Shown in pieces: positions 23,110 to 34,489 of a stretch of DNA of 64,000 nucleotides. The stretch lies in the NCBI RefSeq assembly GCF_030272615.1, contig NC_081414.1:826798896-826862895 (forward strand), given 5' to 3'. The notes beneath the pieces are model-generated. The model saw only the letters and a program-made list of their open reading frames with translations. It did no database searches and was not told where the DNA came from. This DNA is from Cryptomeria japonica (lineage: Eukaryota > Streptophyta > Pinopsida > Cupressales > Cupressaceae). The position numbers and the translations under genes were made by a program. Numbering within the stretch: position 1 is the stretch's first letter; each line of letters begins with the position of its first letter.

Positions 23110-24740
23110 GTAAACTTTTGCCCATCCTTCTCAATAGTGATCAAGTTTCTTCTACAATCATAGATAGCTCTTCTATCAAACTACCAAGGTCTACCCAAAA
23201 AACCATGAAAAGCACTCACAGACACGACATCACACAAGACTTCATCTTTATAAGGACCAATATTAAAATTCACCCAACACTTCTCTTTCACCTCTACCAC
23301 ACAATCATCTTTCAACCAACTCACCTTATAAGGACAAGGATGTCCAAGCCTTTTCAAACCAAGCTTCTCTACCATTTCCTCAGATACCAGATTATCAGTA
23401 CTTCCATGCTATCCACAATAACCTTATAACACTTACCTCCCGATTTGGATACAGTCCAAAAAAAATTCTTCCTTTGTGTAGGTTCAGTCTCCTCTCTGCT
23501 TTTCTCCATCAAGGCTCTTCTAAACATAAGGGATTCTTCTTGCTCTGGTTCTACCACACTCTCATCTATAGCTTTGGTTCCCTAATCTTCATGTGCTATT
23601 AAATTCCTTGCCATTCCTTTCTTACTAGATCCTTGGGAACACTCATAAGATCTATGTCTGGTGTCTCCACACTTGAAACATTTACCCAAGATTTCCCTGC
23701 TACTACTTCCATTTCCTTTTCTTTGTGCATTTTGATCTAGTTATTTACTTCATTTAGATTTTAATTCTTCTTCAGTAGTCTTCTTCTCCATATTTCCACT
23801 CATCTACCCTCTATTTGATGCATATTTCTCTCTTCTCTTAGGATTATTCTGTTGTCTTATTTTCACTATACCTTCTACCTTTAGAGCATATTGGTAAGCC
23901 TCCTCAAATGCATAAATCTTTAGCATACTTATCTCATCCTAAATGTTAAATCCAAGTCAATTGATGTATCCATCCACCTTCTCCCTATCCATCTCTCGAT
24001 GTCTGGATTATCATCATCTTGTAGAATTCCTCAGTATACTCTTTCACACTCATATCACACTAGTTCAAGTTCTACAACTTCTTGAACAAATCCAACTCAC
24101 AGTTTCTCAGAATGAATTTAGCCTTCAATATTGCAACCATTTACCTCCATTGGGTGATTTTCATCTCACCATTCTCTACTCTGTCCCTTTGCAACTCTCT
24201 CCACTATAAAGAAGAACACCCTTTCAAATTAGTTTGTGCTAACCTAACCCTTTGTGGATCTTTAATATATTCAAACTTGAAGTAGTCCTCCAACTCTCCA
24301 ATCCAATCTATCAAGTCTTTTAGATTCAATGTACCTGAAAACTTAAAAACCTTAACTTTATGAATTTTACTCACTTGTGCCACCACCCTAAGAAATATAT
24401 ATTCTCCCTCATTTGGTGGTATTTCAACCTCTTCGACCTCCAACTCTTCCCCTACCTCTTCATACTCCTCATTTGATTCTAGATTCCTCCACAAACCAGC
24501 CAATGTTTCAGATCTCATTCCTCATCTCATTTATGAAATCCTCCATCATCTGCTCTACCCTTCTAGGGTTCATCCTTCTTGGTAATATCTCCTCCCTTGA
24601 TCCAGTGCAACTACCTCAGCTCAATGGTCTAACTGCAAAGTTCCAATTTCCTCACAGTCAATGATTTATTGAGCACACTTGCAGCCTGCCTCAAATTGAT
24701 AATCTATTCACTCAAAGGAATGCCTCAAGGCTCGCAACCA
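23110..24740 (-). pseudogene. gag and protease remnants of G4
   Basis: From the 5' side (high coordinates): a gag core at 24204-24518 includes FKFSGTLNLKDLIDWIGELE and continues into a WREL...R segment typical of Ty3/gypsy capsid. A zinc knuckle, CFKCGDTRHRSYEC, lies near 23640-23685. An aspartic protease follows at 23180-23470 with KVIVDS at the active site and VLCDVVSVSAFHGFLGRPW at the end. The expected Gly-Ser-Thr after the catalytic Asp-Ser is lost to a frameshift. Several other stops occur. Confidence 0.7.
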
Positions 24741-24754
24741 ACTTTGATACCATC
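24734..24754 (-). other. primer-binding site of G4
   Basis: Reading the minus strand directly after the 5' LTR end, TGGTATCAAAGTTGG matches initiator tRNA-Met type sites, as in the other gypsy elements here. Confidence 0.7.
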
Positions 24755-25549
24755 TGATGTAGCCATGGTTTGGAGGGTACTCAAAGAGAACAACCTAGAC
24801 CATGTAGCAAGAGTAACGTCACAGAAGCACCAATACAAAATAGGGAAAATGCAAGATCAGACATCTGCAACATCATAGATTCATCATAAATTATTTGAGA
24901 ACATGCAGGTTTATAGGCCTAGTTACATAATACATTCTGGATTACAATCTATCTGAACCTCCAAGAGGTGGTCTAATCACAAATCAAGAATCTATATCAT
25001 CATATCTTTCTACTATGCTCCTAAGAATTAGATATGACAATATATATAGCATCTGAAACACATCCAAGTTGGCCACAAAAGATTACATTCTCCAAGATAG
25101 GAAAATGAAATGTGTACAATAGATCAGACCCAAAGTATCAATATCTCCTCTACCAAAAAAAAGAATGAAGTGAAGACCACCAAGGAAGGTTGGCCAAGGG
25201 CCCAAGAACATCATGTGTGGTGCCAATTGGATCCACAAGTCAAGAAAGTGCTCCGCAAAAGAATAAATCTCTAACTAGCCGATAAGATCAAACTACGTGA
25301 GGAACCAAGAAACAAACACTTCAAAAGTGATAACTTACTGGAAAAGAGTCCAAATAAACTAAAAAATTAAGAAAAAGGAACAAAGACAAGTCTGGAAGCC
25401 AAAAATCTGATTTGCAGCGAAAAATGAACAATTGTCGAAGAATGCCGAAAGAATCACAGAAACTGCGACAGAGACTGAATATGAATAAAATTGAAAATAA
25501 ATATTTTTGGTTGATGCAAGATTACTCATTGACCAGGGATACTCATGCA
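24755..25549 (-). repeat. 5' LTR of G4
   Basis: The 795-bp LTR starts TGCATGAG and ends CTACATCA in element orientation, so it has canonical TG...CA ends. The PBS follows directly. Confidence 0.75.
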
Positions 25550-26035
25550 TCACTAGCTAATAAACTTCTAAAAGAAAGCATTGGAATTCTCCTCAAAAAG
25601 GCTAAATCTAGAAAGCTTAGAAAATAATAATTTGAAAAATTTCTTAACACGTAGACAAAAATTTGAAATGTTCTCTCTTAGTAATTCTAGAAAGAGTAGT
25701 CTCTTATGCTCCTTTTTAGAATTATCCAAGGTCACCCCAAGACCTTCCCAAGAGCTCACCATCTCAGTCTTAATCCTGTCAGAGCATACTTAATAACATC
25801 GTTTTGCATGTTCGTGGGACTGAGCAATACAACAAGGAATATGCAAAGTGCATTACAATAAGAGAATAGAAGATTAACGAGAAGAGAATTTTCTTTGCAT
25901 GATGAAAGAGCCAAGTCTTCTAGGATAAGGGAAGCAAATATGTGGATGAGGGATATGGTGCAACATAAGAACTTCCTGGCAAAGTCGAAAAAGTTCAGGG
26001 TTTAGGGCAACTCATAGGGTCATTGTTTTAAAATC
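25550..26035 (+). pseudogene. Penelope-like element copy A, + strand, truncated
   Basis: This segment is the inverted homologue of 34256-34692 plus the first bases of 27101 downward. Translated on the + strand, 25800-25990 gives FVGLSNTTRNMQSALQ then RRLTRREF and ANMWMRDM, matching PLE copy 1 (LVGLTSKKRNMQSALQQENK, ANKWMRDM). It ends at about 26035, where copy 1 begins in the opposite orientation, before the RT core. It is cut on its left by the G4 LTR. It also carries the 5S-like stretch (25731-25795, minus). Confidence 0.7.
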
Positions 26036-27101
26036 AAGTTTGAAAATAAGGGAGCTCCTTTTTTGATCTTCGAAGCAAAAATATGATGCAGAAGCACATG
26101 TTTTTCTTTTGGAAGAACTTTGTGAAAGCATGGAACTAGAAACTTTTTGGGGTATCCTCAAGCTCACAGTCTCTGAAATAGGAGCTTTTCCAACCTTAAA
26201 AACCAAAGAGATCTTATTCATGAAGTAGGGAGTGTTGAAGCTCGCTGATAACAAAGGATCACTTCTGATGCAAAAGGTGCCAGGAGTTGAAAGGAATGTA
26301 TTGATACACATTTTTTTTCTTCTGGAAGCATTGAGTAGAAAGAAAACTAGTGGCATAGAATTTAGGATCCTTGAAAAAAGTGATGTCCAACAACACTGTA
26401 GAAGAGGTAGAGATGCACGAGGTGATTTTGATCTCAGGGTAGATGAGGAGATAAGTAGAAAAATACTCATGAAGAGAATCCACCAAAGCAAACCAAATTC
26501 CAAAAGCATCATCAATAAATTTCTTATAGAAGATCAAGTGAGAAGTGTCCACAATTGAACAAACCTCACATTCTAAATAATAGAGGAACAGGGTATCATA
26601 AATGACAACAAAGTTTCTCCCCATAGTGGTACCCTTGATCTGTCTATTGATTGAACCATTGAATTCCAAGAAATGGTAGTGAATAACCAGCTTAGCAAGT
26701 CTCATAATCAAATTGATTAATGAAGGGTTGAGATTATGTTCAACAAAATAAGAAGAAACCAAAGTCTTTAAGGTAAAAATTCCTACAAAAGTGGGAATTC
26801 TCAGATATAGAGATTCTACAGATCAAAGGGGAACACAATGCAATCTCGAGGGAGACAGAGATCATGAAGAAGAGACAAGGAATTCATGAGATGGTTAGTT
26901 TGGCTCAAAAGAGTAGAGAAGAGGACATAATACAAAAGCTTGGATAATGGCTCTAAAAGATAACTAGTGTATGATAAAATGGGTCTACCAACCATAACCA
27001 GCTTATGGATTTTAGTCATTCCACAAAAATGATGAACCAAGGGGCTATCATAAACCCTTAACTTTTTCAACTTTGCTAGGAATTTCTCGCATTGTGCCAT
27101 A
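26036..27101 (-). pseudogene. Penelope-like reverse transcriptase (copy 1, 3' part)
   Basis: Minus-strand text from 27100 reads AQCEKFLAKLKKLRVYDSPL, then HHFCGMTKIHKL and GRPILSYTS. This is the Penelope RT signature (FYGLPKIHK...RPIVS). Next come FDL and SLYLRIPTFVGI in a shifted frame (motif A region), IKGTTMGRNFVVIYDTLFLY, then the catalytic box KKFIDDAFGIW, and IKIT...LDITFF...YQYIPFNSWHLLHQ near 26260. FIDD replaces the more usual YIDD. No GIY-YIG endonuclease domain is visible before the copy ends against copy A. A frameshift (about 26810) and stops make it inactive. Its 5' continuation is at 34256-34692, separated by the N2 insertion. Confidence 0.8.
27097..27101. other. target-site duplication CCATA of N2 (left copy)
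   Basis: CCATA directly precedes the element end TGTTAG. The same five bases follow its other end at 34256-34260. Removing the element and one copy restores continuous PLE sequence. Confidence 0.9.
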
Positions 27102-28227
27102 TGTTAGAATCAATGAACATTGAGAGGGGGGGGGGTGAATCGATGTTATGTAATACTAAACATTCATTAACTAATTTTTAATCCACTTGAAGCAACTGAA
27201 AGAAAAATAGATGCAAGACATAAAGAAAACAGACACCACCACCATAATAACAAGATTTTTATGTGGAATCTCGGTTAAGGGAAACAACACGGTGGGATTC
27301 TAACCCACAATATTAATATACTCTGTTAGAAGTATATAAATATCACAAAAGATAACACACATGCATTCAAGCACATTGCCTCGAGCTCACTACTCAAATT
27401 ACAAGGGCTACAACTTGAAAAGCTCACTGCCTTACAGAATGTTTATAAGAGATTACAATAAAGTTTAAACTATGAAGTATCATCAACAAATACTTGGATA
27501 TAGTTCTAGTTAAGAACATATAGCACATCCTTGTACTGCTCTGAACTGATATTCCGCTATAATCCGAAGCACAAATCTAACACTTGCACACGTGAAATTG
27601 TGCATAATCTCTCATACCCATCACTCACATCAACAACAAGCTAAAATGATCAAAATAAACTCTTCTTATATATCCGCACCACAAATTAAGTCACAACCTC
27701 ATGTAGACTTCAAGAAAATGTCACAAAGGATGAAACATGTGTAAAATTTGGCTCAATCCTATCATAACACCCATGCAGACAAGAACAATATGTCCACACA
27801 CTTCCTAAATGATATCTCATCATCCTCAAACACATAAACAATTACCAAAATTGATCTACAAGATCCGTGAACTAAATTACCACACGTTATAGATGATATG
27901 CATTGTCCACACCAAAACCATGATTATCGGATCTCCCAACTAATATGAAACTCATTATTGGAGGAAACAATCCTGGAATAAGACATATTACATGTCCACA
28001 AACCTTCTCCAAAATCCATATAGAAAAATACATAACTAAAATAATCCACCAATGAAAACATTGATCATTTTGTCGGATGTCCTACTTCCTTACTAGACCT
28101 CACCCAACTCAAGCAATCTTCACTTAATCTTCTGGAATGATGAAAACATGAACTACAGATGCAAATTATGATATGAGGTGCCATCAGTGACAAAATATCA
28201 ACATACGTGCTATGTCTCTTGCCAACA
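27102..28227 (-). repeat. 3' LTR of N2
   Basis: 1126 bp. In element orientation it starts TGTTGGCAAGAGAC and ends TTCTAACA. A run of ten G near 27124 is shared with C2. Clearly homologous to 33129-34255 throughout. Confidence 0.9.
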
Positions 28228-28239
28228 ATCTCCCCCTTT
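28228..28239 (-). other. polypurine tract of N2
   Basis: AAAGGGGGAGAT on the minus strand, directly before the 3' LTR start TGTTGG. This is the plus-strand primer site for reverse transcription. Confidence 0.9.
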
Positions 28240-28429
28240 GGCATTTTGGGCAACTCTTAGTAAAAAATTGACTAAGTGCCAGACCAAAACCAAAATGTAT
28301 ACACTACCACCAAAAATCTGACTATCAAACTCCAAAAGTCAATGACTCCCCCTAAGATCAACATTTTTCATATATCTACTCTCCCCCTTTGACATCAATG
28401 GCAAAGGTAGAGTTCCAAAAACCAAAAAT

Positions 28430-31400
28430 GCTACATACATATGTACACACTTATAAAAATTGAAAGATATTTGCATAAGAATAGAGAGTTTAGATGGCTA
28501 TCCCAGCTCTTCTTAATAATTTCAATCACAATTATGAGTCCATTGAGTAAGTATGGAAGTGCCTTTACTGATCTTAGATCGTATGGCTCTGAGGATTTCA
28601 TGACAACTTGAGAATCTTCCAAACCACTAAGAATAATATCCATTTTAGGAGTAATAAGGCTATTAAGTTCACTAACTTAACCAATTATTTTCTCCTTTTC
28701 CTGATTTAGACTCCTAATTTTCTCAAGCAAAGATACTAGTTGTTTTTCATGGCTACTCAGGGAGACTGATAATGGATTAAATGACTGAGATAATTTGACA
28801 AGTTGATCCTCATGCACTTTAATCTTACTCTCAATATCTTGAGTAAACTTAGATAGCTTTAAAAATAACTTATAGATATTTCCTCCCTTAGATAATGCAA
28901 CCTAAATGCCTTTTATACCAACATCTAGAGTGACTCTATCGTCTGCAACCAGATTCTTCAGTGTCTGAAACCTTCTAGAATAGAATTTATTGCTGACCTT
29001 CTCTTCAATAGATTTTTCAAATGATTGAACATGACTATCTGTAGAATTGATTAGACTTCTCAGATTACTGGATGGGTTATCTAATAAGTCCTTCTGAAAT
29101 GAAGGCACAAGTTTCTCCAATACACTAGATGCCAACATGATCAACTCACTATTCTTTGAACATGATTTTTCTAAATCTTCCCGGTATTTGGCTTGAGAAA
29201 ATCAGACCAATTTAAGCACCTAAATAGGGTGCAAATAAGTAAGGTTGATGGGGCCTTGAGTGAATTCTAGATCCTCTACATATATCTTCTTCCCCTTTAC
29301 TAGATTCTCAGTGTCTCTTGCCTCAGTTGCAACCTTAACTTGTGACTTCTCCTAAACTGTATTCTCCTCTAAGTCTACATTCTTGTCATCGACCAGAGGA
29401 TTATCATCCCTATCTCCTTCAACTTCAACTTCTTCCAAGATTGATTTCTCAACATCTTTATGAGGTTTATTAGGTATCACCTCATACTAATTTTCCAATA
29501 GAATTGCCCTCAAATATTGTTCAGTTTCTTTTCTAACTTTGTCATTTTTACCAATCATAATTTTATTTACTCTTTTCTTGCTTCTGAATTTTTCTTTATT
29601 TTCATCAAGACTCTTGTCAACTTCTGCCTTGGCTATTTCAGGACAGAGTTGGACCACCATATATTTCCTTATCCTTTTCTCTTCTATTGTAGTTGTTCTT
29701 TCCTTGAATGTCTAAAATGTCATATAAACTTCAAGGAATCTCTAACATTATCTCAATCATAGCTCTATTATATTTATTCACATATTCAATGGTTGCCTCT
29801 TCTATTTTTCTCTTCCTAGCATCATCCAATAACTCATAATACTTAGAAATAGGTTTGAGGCTACCTTCCTGGATGATGGTTTCCATAACCTTTCTAATAG
29901 TCATAACAGAGTCATCTGACAGAGTCTTTTTGTTGGGATGCTTCTCACTAGATGATTTGTCTCTAACAATTCTAGTGATTTTATCACTTTTCTTTATTTC
30001 CTTGACATCATCGTCTGATTATGTTTATTCTTCATCATCAGGGATTGCTCCAGATTGACCTCACTTCCTCTTACCTTCACTAGATGGTTTGATTTGAGGC
30101 TTAGGTGAACTAACAGGTTTTTGACCACTGGATGAGGGTGTAAAACCCTTTGGCTAGTTTGGTTTCTAAATGTGAGCTTTTGGTTTATCCTTCTTTAGCT
30201 TAACCATATCTTCTTCTTTTAGAATATTCTTCTCCCTAGCTCTCCAAATTGCCTCTTTGGTAATTCCCATATTTTCCACCAGCTGCTCAACTTCCTTCTT
30301 GACTTTTCTCTGCATCTCGGGCATCTTGAACTTGGAGTGTAATTCCAAGCTCTTTTCTTTGTAATTCCCAAATTTTTCTTTAGATGTATCCACTGGTTTT
30401 CTTAATAAATGTTAAGAATAGGCATCAATAATTTGTGCTTCAACCTCATATCCCATGGGCACGATCCATGAGGTTCTCGGTTCTGCAACTTCCTTAAGAC
30501 ATTGGTTAGTATCAAACCATGAAGTATATTGAATTTTCCTATTTCTCCACAATCTCATTAGGAATTTTCTCATATCTTTGCATCATCTTTTGAAGTATCC
30601 CCAAAGAATACCATTCCTTACTGTAGCATCTCCAAGACCATATAGTGTTTTTGTGATTTGGACTACTAACAACCTGTCATAGGCCCACTGCACCTTTCCA
30701 ACTCCCAGAATCTCATTCATAAAATAAAAATATAGACATATAATCAAGGTTCCGAATTTGAATACATGCTTCTTAGCTTTCTTGATTTTCTTTAGGTTGC
30801 TCAATATCTCTCTTCAAAGCTCTTCACATAAATCAAACTTTTTATCTTCTTTCAATATCTGATAAGCCACATAGATAGTTGTACCAGATACTAAATTATC
30901 TTAGCTGGATTGATATAATTTGTAACCCATCAGGATATATGCAAATTAGACATTATATTCAACAATATCATGGATTGGCATTGATCTTCTATCAAATTGT
31001 GAATCGGTTGCCTCAGTTACCATCTGATTTTTGACATTTCTTAGAGTAGGCACCTCACCGACTGATCTTAAATAATTTACCGCCTTGATTTCACTCCAAG
31101 TAATCTTGTAATGTTTTTTAATCCACATGAATTCATCATGTATCCTTCTCAAAATGTATTGAAACCACTCTAGCTCATCGAACACTAGAACATGAACAAA
31201 CTGCATGAAACCCTTCTCCTCAATTGACTTGAATTCAAGTTTTAGGTTACCCATTCCATCAATCATATGCTTTGTGTATAAATTCAGCATTTGGGCACTT
31301 CCAAGCTCTTTAGTGTTACAATGGATGTATGCCCTAATGTCTTCCACATGCAATACTCCATACAAAATGGATGAGAAAGCACCACTCAGATCATCTCCCA

Positions 31401-31488
31401 TAGACTTACATGGATGCTTCTTAAAAATGGGTCTAGCTCTTTCAGTGACATCAACTACCCATGAGGTTGCAACACCAGAGGATGCCAT
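28430..31488 (-). pseudogene. long second ORF of N2, function unknown (homologue of 3935-6480)
   Basis: Starts MASSGVATSWVVDV at 31488. The first 180 codons are open (to 30946) and include GDDLSGAFSSILYGVLHVED, then DGMGNLKLEFKSIEEKG and RRIHDEFMWIKKHYKITWSE. N1 has the same layout. A conserved charged block follows at 30166-30393 (NYKEKSLELHSKFKMPEMQR, KEVEQLV). Next is a Ser/Lys-rich stretch (about 29900-30150) and a coiled-coil end (LVPSFQKDLLDNP...VQSFEKSIEEKVSNKFYSRR near 29000). If unbroken it would be about 1000 aa. No enzymatic motif is recognised. It may be a captured host sequence, an extra structural protein or an envelope-position ORF. Several stops and shifts after 30946. Confidence 0.65.
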
Positions 31489-31892
31489 ATCAAAATTTCA
31501 ACCTTCAAACTGAAAAAGTGTTAGTCGATAAATACCTCCCAACTAGATGCAAGATTGTACGATGAATCTTCTATTCGCTCTGGATCTCTGGAAATTTTGC
31601 TCTTTTTTTCTCTACTACTCTTCCGCTTCGAATGCAAATTGAGAAATATAAGGTTTACTTGCCTTTTATCCACTACATACCTGAATTTAAGGTATAATAA
31701 ATGCTCTTAACCCTAACTCTTCCAATTACCTTGCATGCCAACAAGTATTTAGGAAATATTCTATGGACCATAAAACTCTTTTATAAAATCACCAAACAAG
31801 TGTTTGCAACTTGACAGAACCAAGTACAAATCTTCAACATGGGGTTCAAAATATTTTCATCAAAATCTCCCCCTAAGGCCTGGAGCCTTAGC

Positions 31893-33061
31893 TTAGTTAC
31901 TAGATGAGGTTCCAGCATCAGAATCAAGTGTGGACCCACATTCTGCATCATCACTACTCTTCTTTATGCAAGTCTTTTTCATTTGTTCTTTGATCTCTTC
32001 AACTTTTTCTTTACCCTTCTCATATGGCTTTGCATTCTTTTTCTTGTCTTCCATACCTCTCTTATTCACATTTCTTCTTCTATAGTACTTTTCAATGTGA
32101 CTGAATTTGTTGCAAGCATAGCAAACAACATTTCCTTGCATATGCCTAAAGTTCATCTGATTCTTCTTGGTCTGCACTAATTAGCAACATGTCCAAACAT
32201 GCCACATGCATGGCCTTTGACATTTGTTTTGTTTGAAATATTATTCATCACAGTTATACATAAATTTGTCTTATGATCATATTTATTGCATTTGAAACAT
32301 TGACCGGTAAAAGATGTAGCATTATTGATCATCCTATTTCTGCATTGACTAGCTATATGACCAAATTTATTGCAAACAAAGTAGTTACCATTGAATTTAT
32401 GAGCATTAGGTTGCCTTATCGAAGGCCTTCTTGAATTGTTCTTTTGCTAGGCTAACTTGGAACTTTCACCTTTCTCAAAACCAAGTCCTTGAGTGTCATT
32501 AGGATTATTCTGACTGGCAAGCATTTCATCAAGCTTAGCTGAACTGATCCGAAACTTCTCCTTGTACTCATTTACAACATCAAGATCATATTTAAGAAGT
32601 AGGACCTTCTTTCCAAGATCTTCCTCATGTTCTCTAGCATTTTGAAGGTCACTTATCAACTATCCATTCTCATTCTCAAGTCCATAACATTCTTTAGTTT
32701 TGTCTTTTAAGGACTAAGCAACCTTCTGTTCATTCTTCTTCCTTTCTTCAATCTCCTTGGTCAATTTCATTACTACAACTTCCATTTTATTTTTATAAAA
32801 TGCACTAGCTCTAGCAAGTTTCTCACATTCTTTAGTCTTCTTCCTTAGCACTTCTTGATCAATGGTTTGAATTTATTTCTCTTAAAGATGATCAACAAGA
32901 TCCTTTCTCTTATCTCTTGGCTTGTTCAACTGATCTTTCAGTGATTCAATAAAGTTCTCCACATCTTTCAAATTTTCCTTCAATTGTTTGACCTTATCTT
33001 CAGACTTATCTAGATCATCAAGTGCAACAAGTAGTTATTATCTAAGACTATTAGGATCCAT
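31893..33061 (-). pseudogene. gag-like protein of N2 with multiple zinc knuckles
   Basis: ATG at 33061 (MDPNSLR) is followed by a long Lys/Glu coiled coil ending KLDEMLASQNNPNDTQGLGF at about 32500. Knuckles follow: FVCNKFGHIASQC, CFKCNKYDHKTNLC, an incomplete one (HACGMFGHVAN) and CYACNKFSHIEKYY near 32110, which has lost its last Cys. The tail is Lys/Glu-rich and ends DAGTSSSN. Layout and wording match N1, including four knuckles. Stops occur within the coiled coil and between knuckles. Confidence 0.75.
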
Positions 33062-33113
33062 TGATTCACTAAAAATATCCACCTCAAGTTGTTAGGATTC
33101 TTACGATGAACTT

Positions 33114-33128
33114 ATCTCTAATACCAAC
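33114..33128 (-). other. primer-binding site of N2
   Basis: TGGTATTAGAG on the minus strand, two bases inside the 5' LTR end. It matches the initiator tRNA-Met type PBS with one change. Confidence 0.75.
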
Positions 33129-34255
33129 TATTGGAATCAATGAACACTGAGAAGGGAGGGTGAATCAGTGTTCTGCAATACTAAACATTCATTACCTTCT
33201 TTTTAATCCACTTGAAGCAACTAAAAGAAGAATAGATGTAAGACATAAAGCAAACAATCACCAACACCATAACACCAAGGTTTTTATGTGGACACCCGAT
33301 TAAGTGAAAAACCACGGTGGGATTCTAACCCATAATATTAATATACTCTATTAGAAGTATAGAAATATTATAAAGGGGAATGCACATGCATTTAGGCACA
33401 CTACCTAGAGCTCACTGTTCAAATTACAAGGAAGCGCTACACCCCGAAAGGCTCACTGGCTTACAATTTTTTTGTAAGAGATTACAATGAAGTTTTAACT
33501 ATGAATTAGCATCAACAAATGCCTGGATATAGTTATGGTTAAGCACCGCTAGCATATCCTTGTACTGCTCCATAACTCTACTCTAATTTGATATTTTACT
33601 ATAATTCGAAGCACAAATCTAACACTTACGCACAATCTCTCATACCCATCACTCACATAAAAAACACACCAAAATGATCAAAATAAACTCTTCCTATATA
33701 TCCACATCACAAATTAAGTCACAACCTCATGTCGTTTCCAAGAACACACCACAAAGGATGAAACATGTGTAGAAGACAGATCAATCCTATCATAACACCC
33801 ATGCGGACCAAAACAATATGTCCACATGCTTCCCACATGATAGCTCATCTTCCTCAAACACATAAACAATCACAAAAAGTGATCTGCAAGATTCATGAAC
33901 TAAATTACCACAAGTTACAACAGATATGCATAGTGCATACAAAAAACATGATTACCCAATCTCCCAACTAACATGAAACTCATTACCAGAGGCCACAATC
34001 CTATAATAAGACATATTACATTTCCACAAACCTTCTACTAAATATGCATATAAAAATACATAACCAAAATAATTTGCCAATGAAAACATTGATCATTCTG
34101 CTAGATGTCTTGCTTCCTTATCGGACCTCACCAAACTCAAGCAATCTTCACTCAATCTTCCAGAATGATGAAAACATGAACTGCGGATGCAAATTCTGAT
34201 ATGATTTTCTATAAATGACAACATCTCAACATACCTGCAGTATCTCTTGCCAACA
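33129..34255 (-). repeat. 5' LTR of N2
   Basis: 1127 bp, one base longer than the 3' LTR. It starts TGTTGGCAAGAG in element orientation; its last dinucleotide has mutated from CA to TA. Confidence 0.9.
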
Positions 34256-34420
34256 CCATATCCCTCATCCATTTATTTGCTGGCATAATCCTATAAGACT
34301 TGGCTTGTTCATCACTCGAAGCATATTCTCTTCTCGTTAATATTTTATTCTCTTGTTGTAATGCACTTTGCATATTCCTCTTTTTACTAGTTAGTCCCAC
34401 AAGCATGCAAAATGATGCTA

Positions 34421-34484
34421 TTAAGCATTCTCCAGCGGGATCAACATTGGGATGGGTGACCTCTTGAGAAGGTCCCAGGGTAAC
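34421..34484 (+). repeat. 5S rRNA-related sequence inside the PLE
   Basis: TTAAGC...GGATGGGTGACCTC...GAAG aligns without gaps to about 50 nt of the plant 5S rRNA 3' half (about 36 of 50 positions by my count from memory of 5S), including the box C region. The copy at 25731-25795 (minus) keeps TTGGGAAG where this copy has TTGAGAAG, so the two-copy consensus is nearer to 5S than either copy. It lies antisense to the PLE ORF. It is not a functional 5S gene: the 5' half and flanking signals are not recognisable. Confidence 0.6.
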
Positions 34485-34489
34485 CCTGG

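Larger units (their letters stand above)
22000..25549 (-). mobile_element. truncated Ty3/gypsy element G4 (LTR, gag, protease, LTR)
   Basis: Two related LTRs (22000-22674 and 24755-25549) flank about 2.1 kb of minus-strand coding remnants. A primer-binding site adjoins the right-hand (5') LTR. Gag and protease are present, but RT, RNase H and integrase are missing, so about 3.5 kb was lost or never present. Its 5' LTR starts directly against Penelope-like sequence at 25550, showing insertion into PLE copy A. The expected target duplication is not seen because the far LTR end is rearranged. Confidence 0.75.
27102..34255 (-). mobile_element. complete non-autonomous LTR retrotransposon N2 (copia-type ends)
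   Basis: 7154 bp, with LTRs 27102-28227 and 33129-34255, a PBS, a polypurine tract and a 5-bp target duplication, so both ends are intact. The 4.9-kb interior encodes, on the minus strand, a gag-like protein with several zinc knuckles and one long unrecognised ORF. I find no protease, integrase, RT or RNase H. LTR ends, PPT and G-tract resemble the Ty1/copia element C2 in this window, so it probably used a copia helper. It belongs to the same family as N1 (2-6.5 kb). It lies within PLE copy 1. Confidence 0.85.

Noticed and set aside
26012-26515. 167-codon minus-strand frame overlapping the PLE
   Set aside because: It is out of frame with the RT text (IDDAFGIW and flanks), which is in the 26259-26762 frame.
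34421-34484. Functional 5S rRNA gene
   Set aside because: Only the 3' half is recognisable, with many differences and no proper 5' half, so it is at most a derived sequence.
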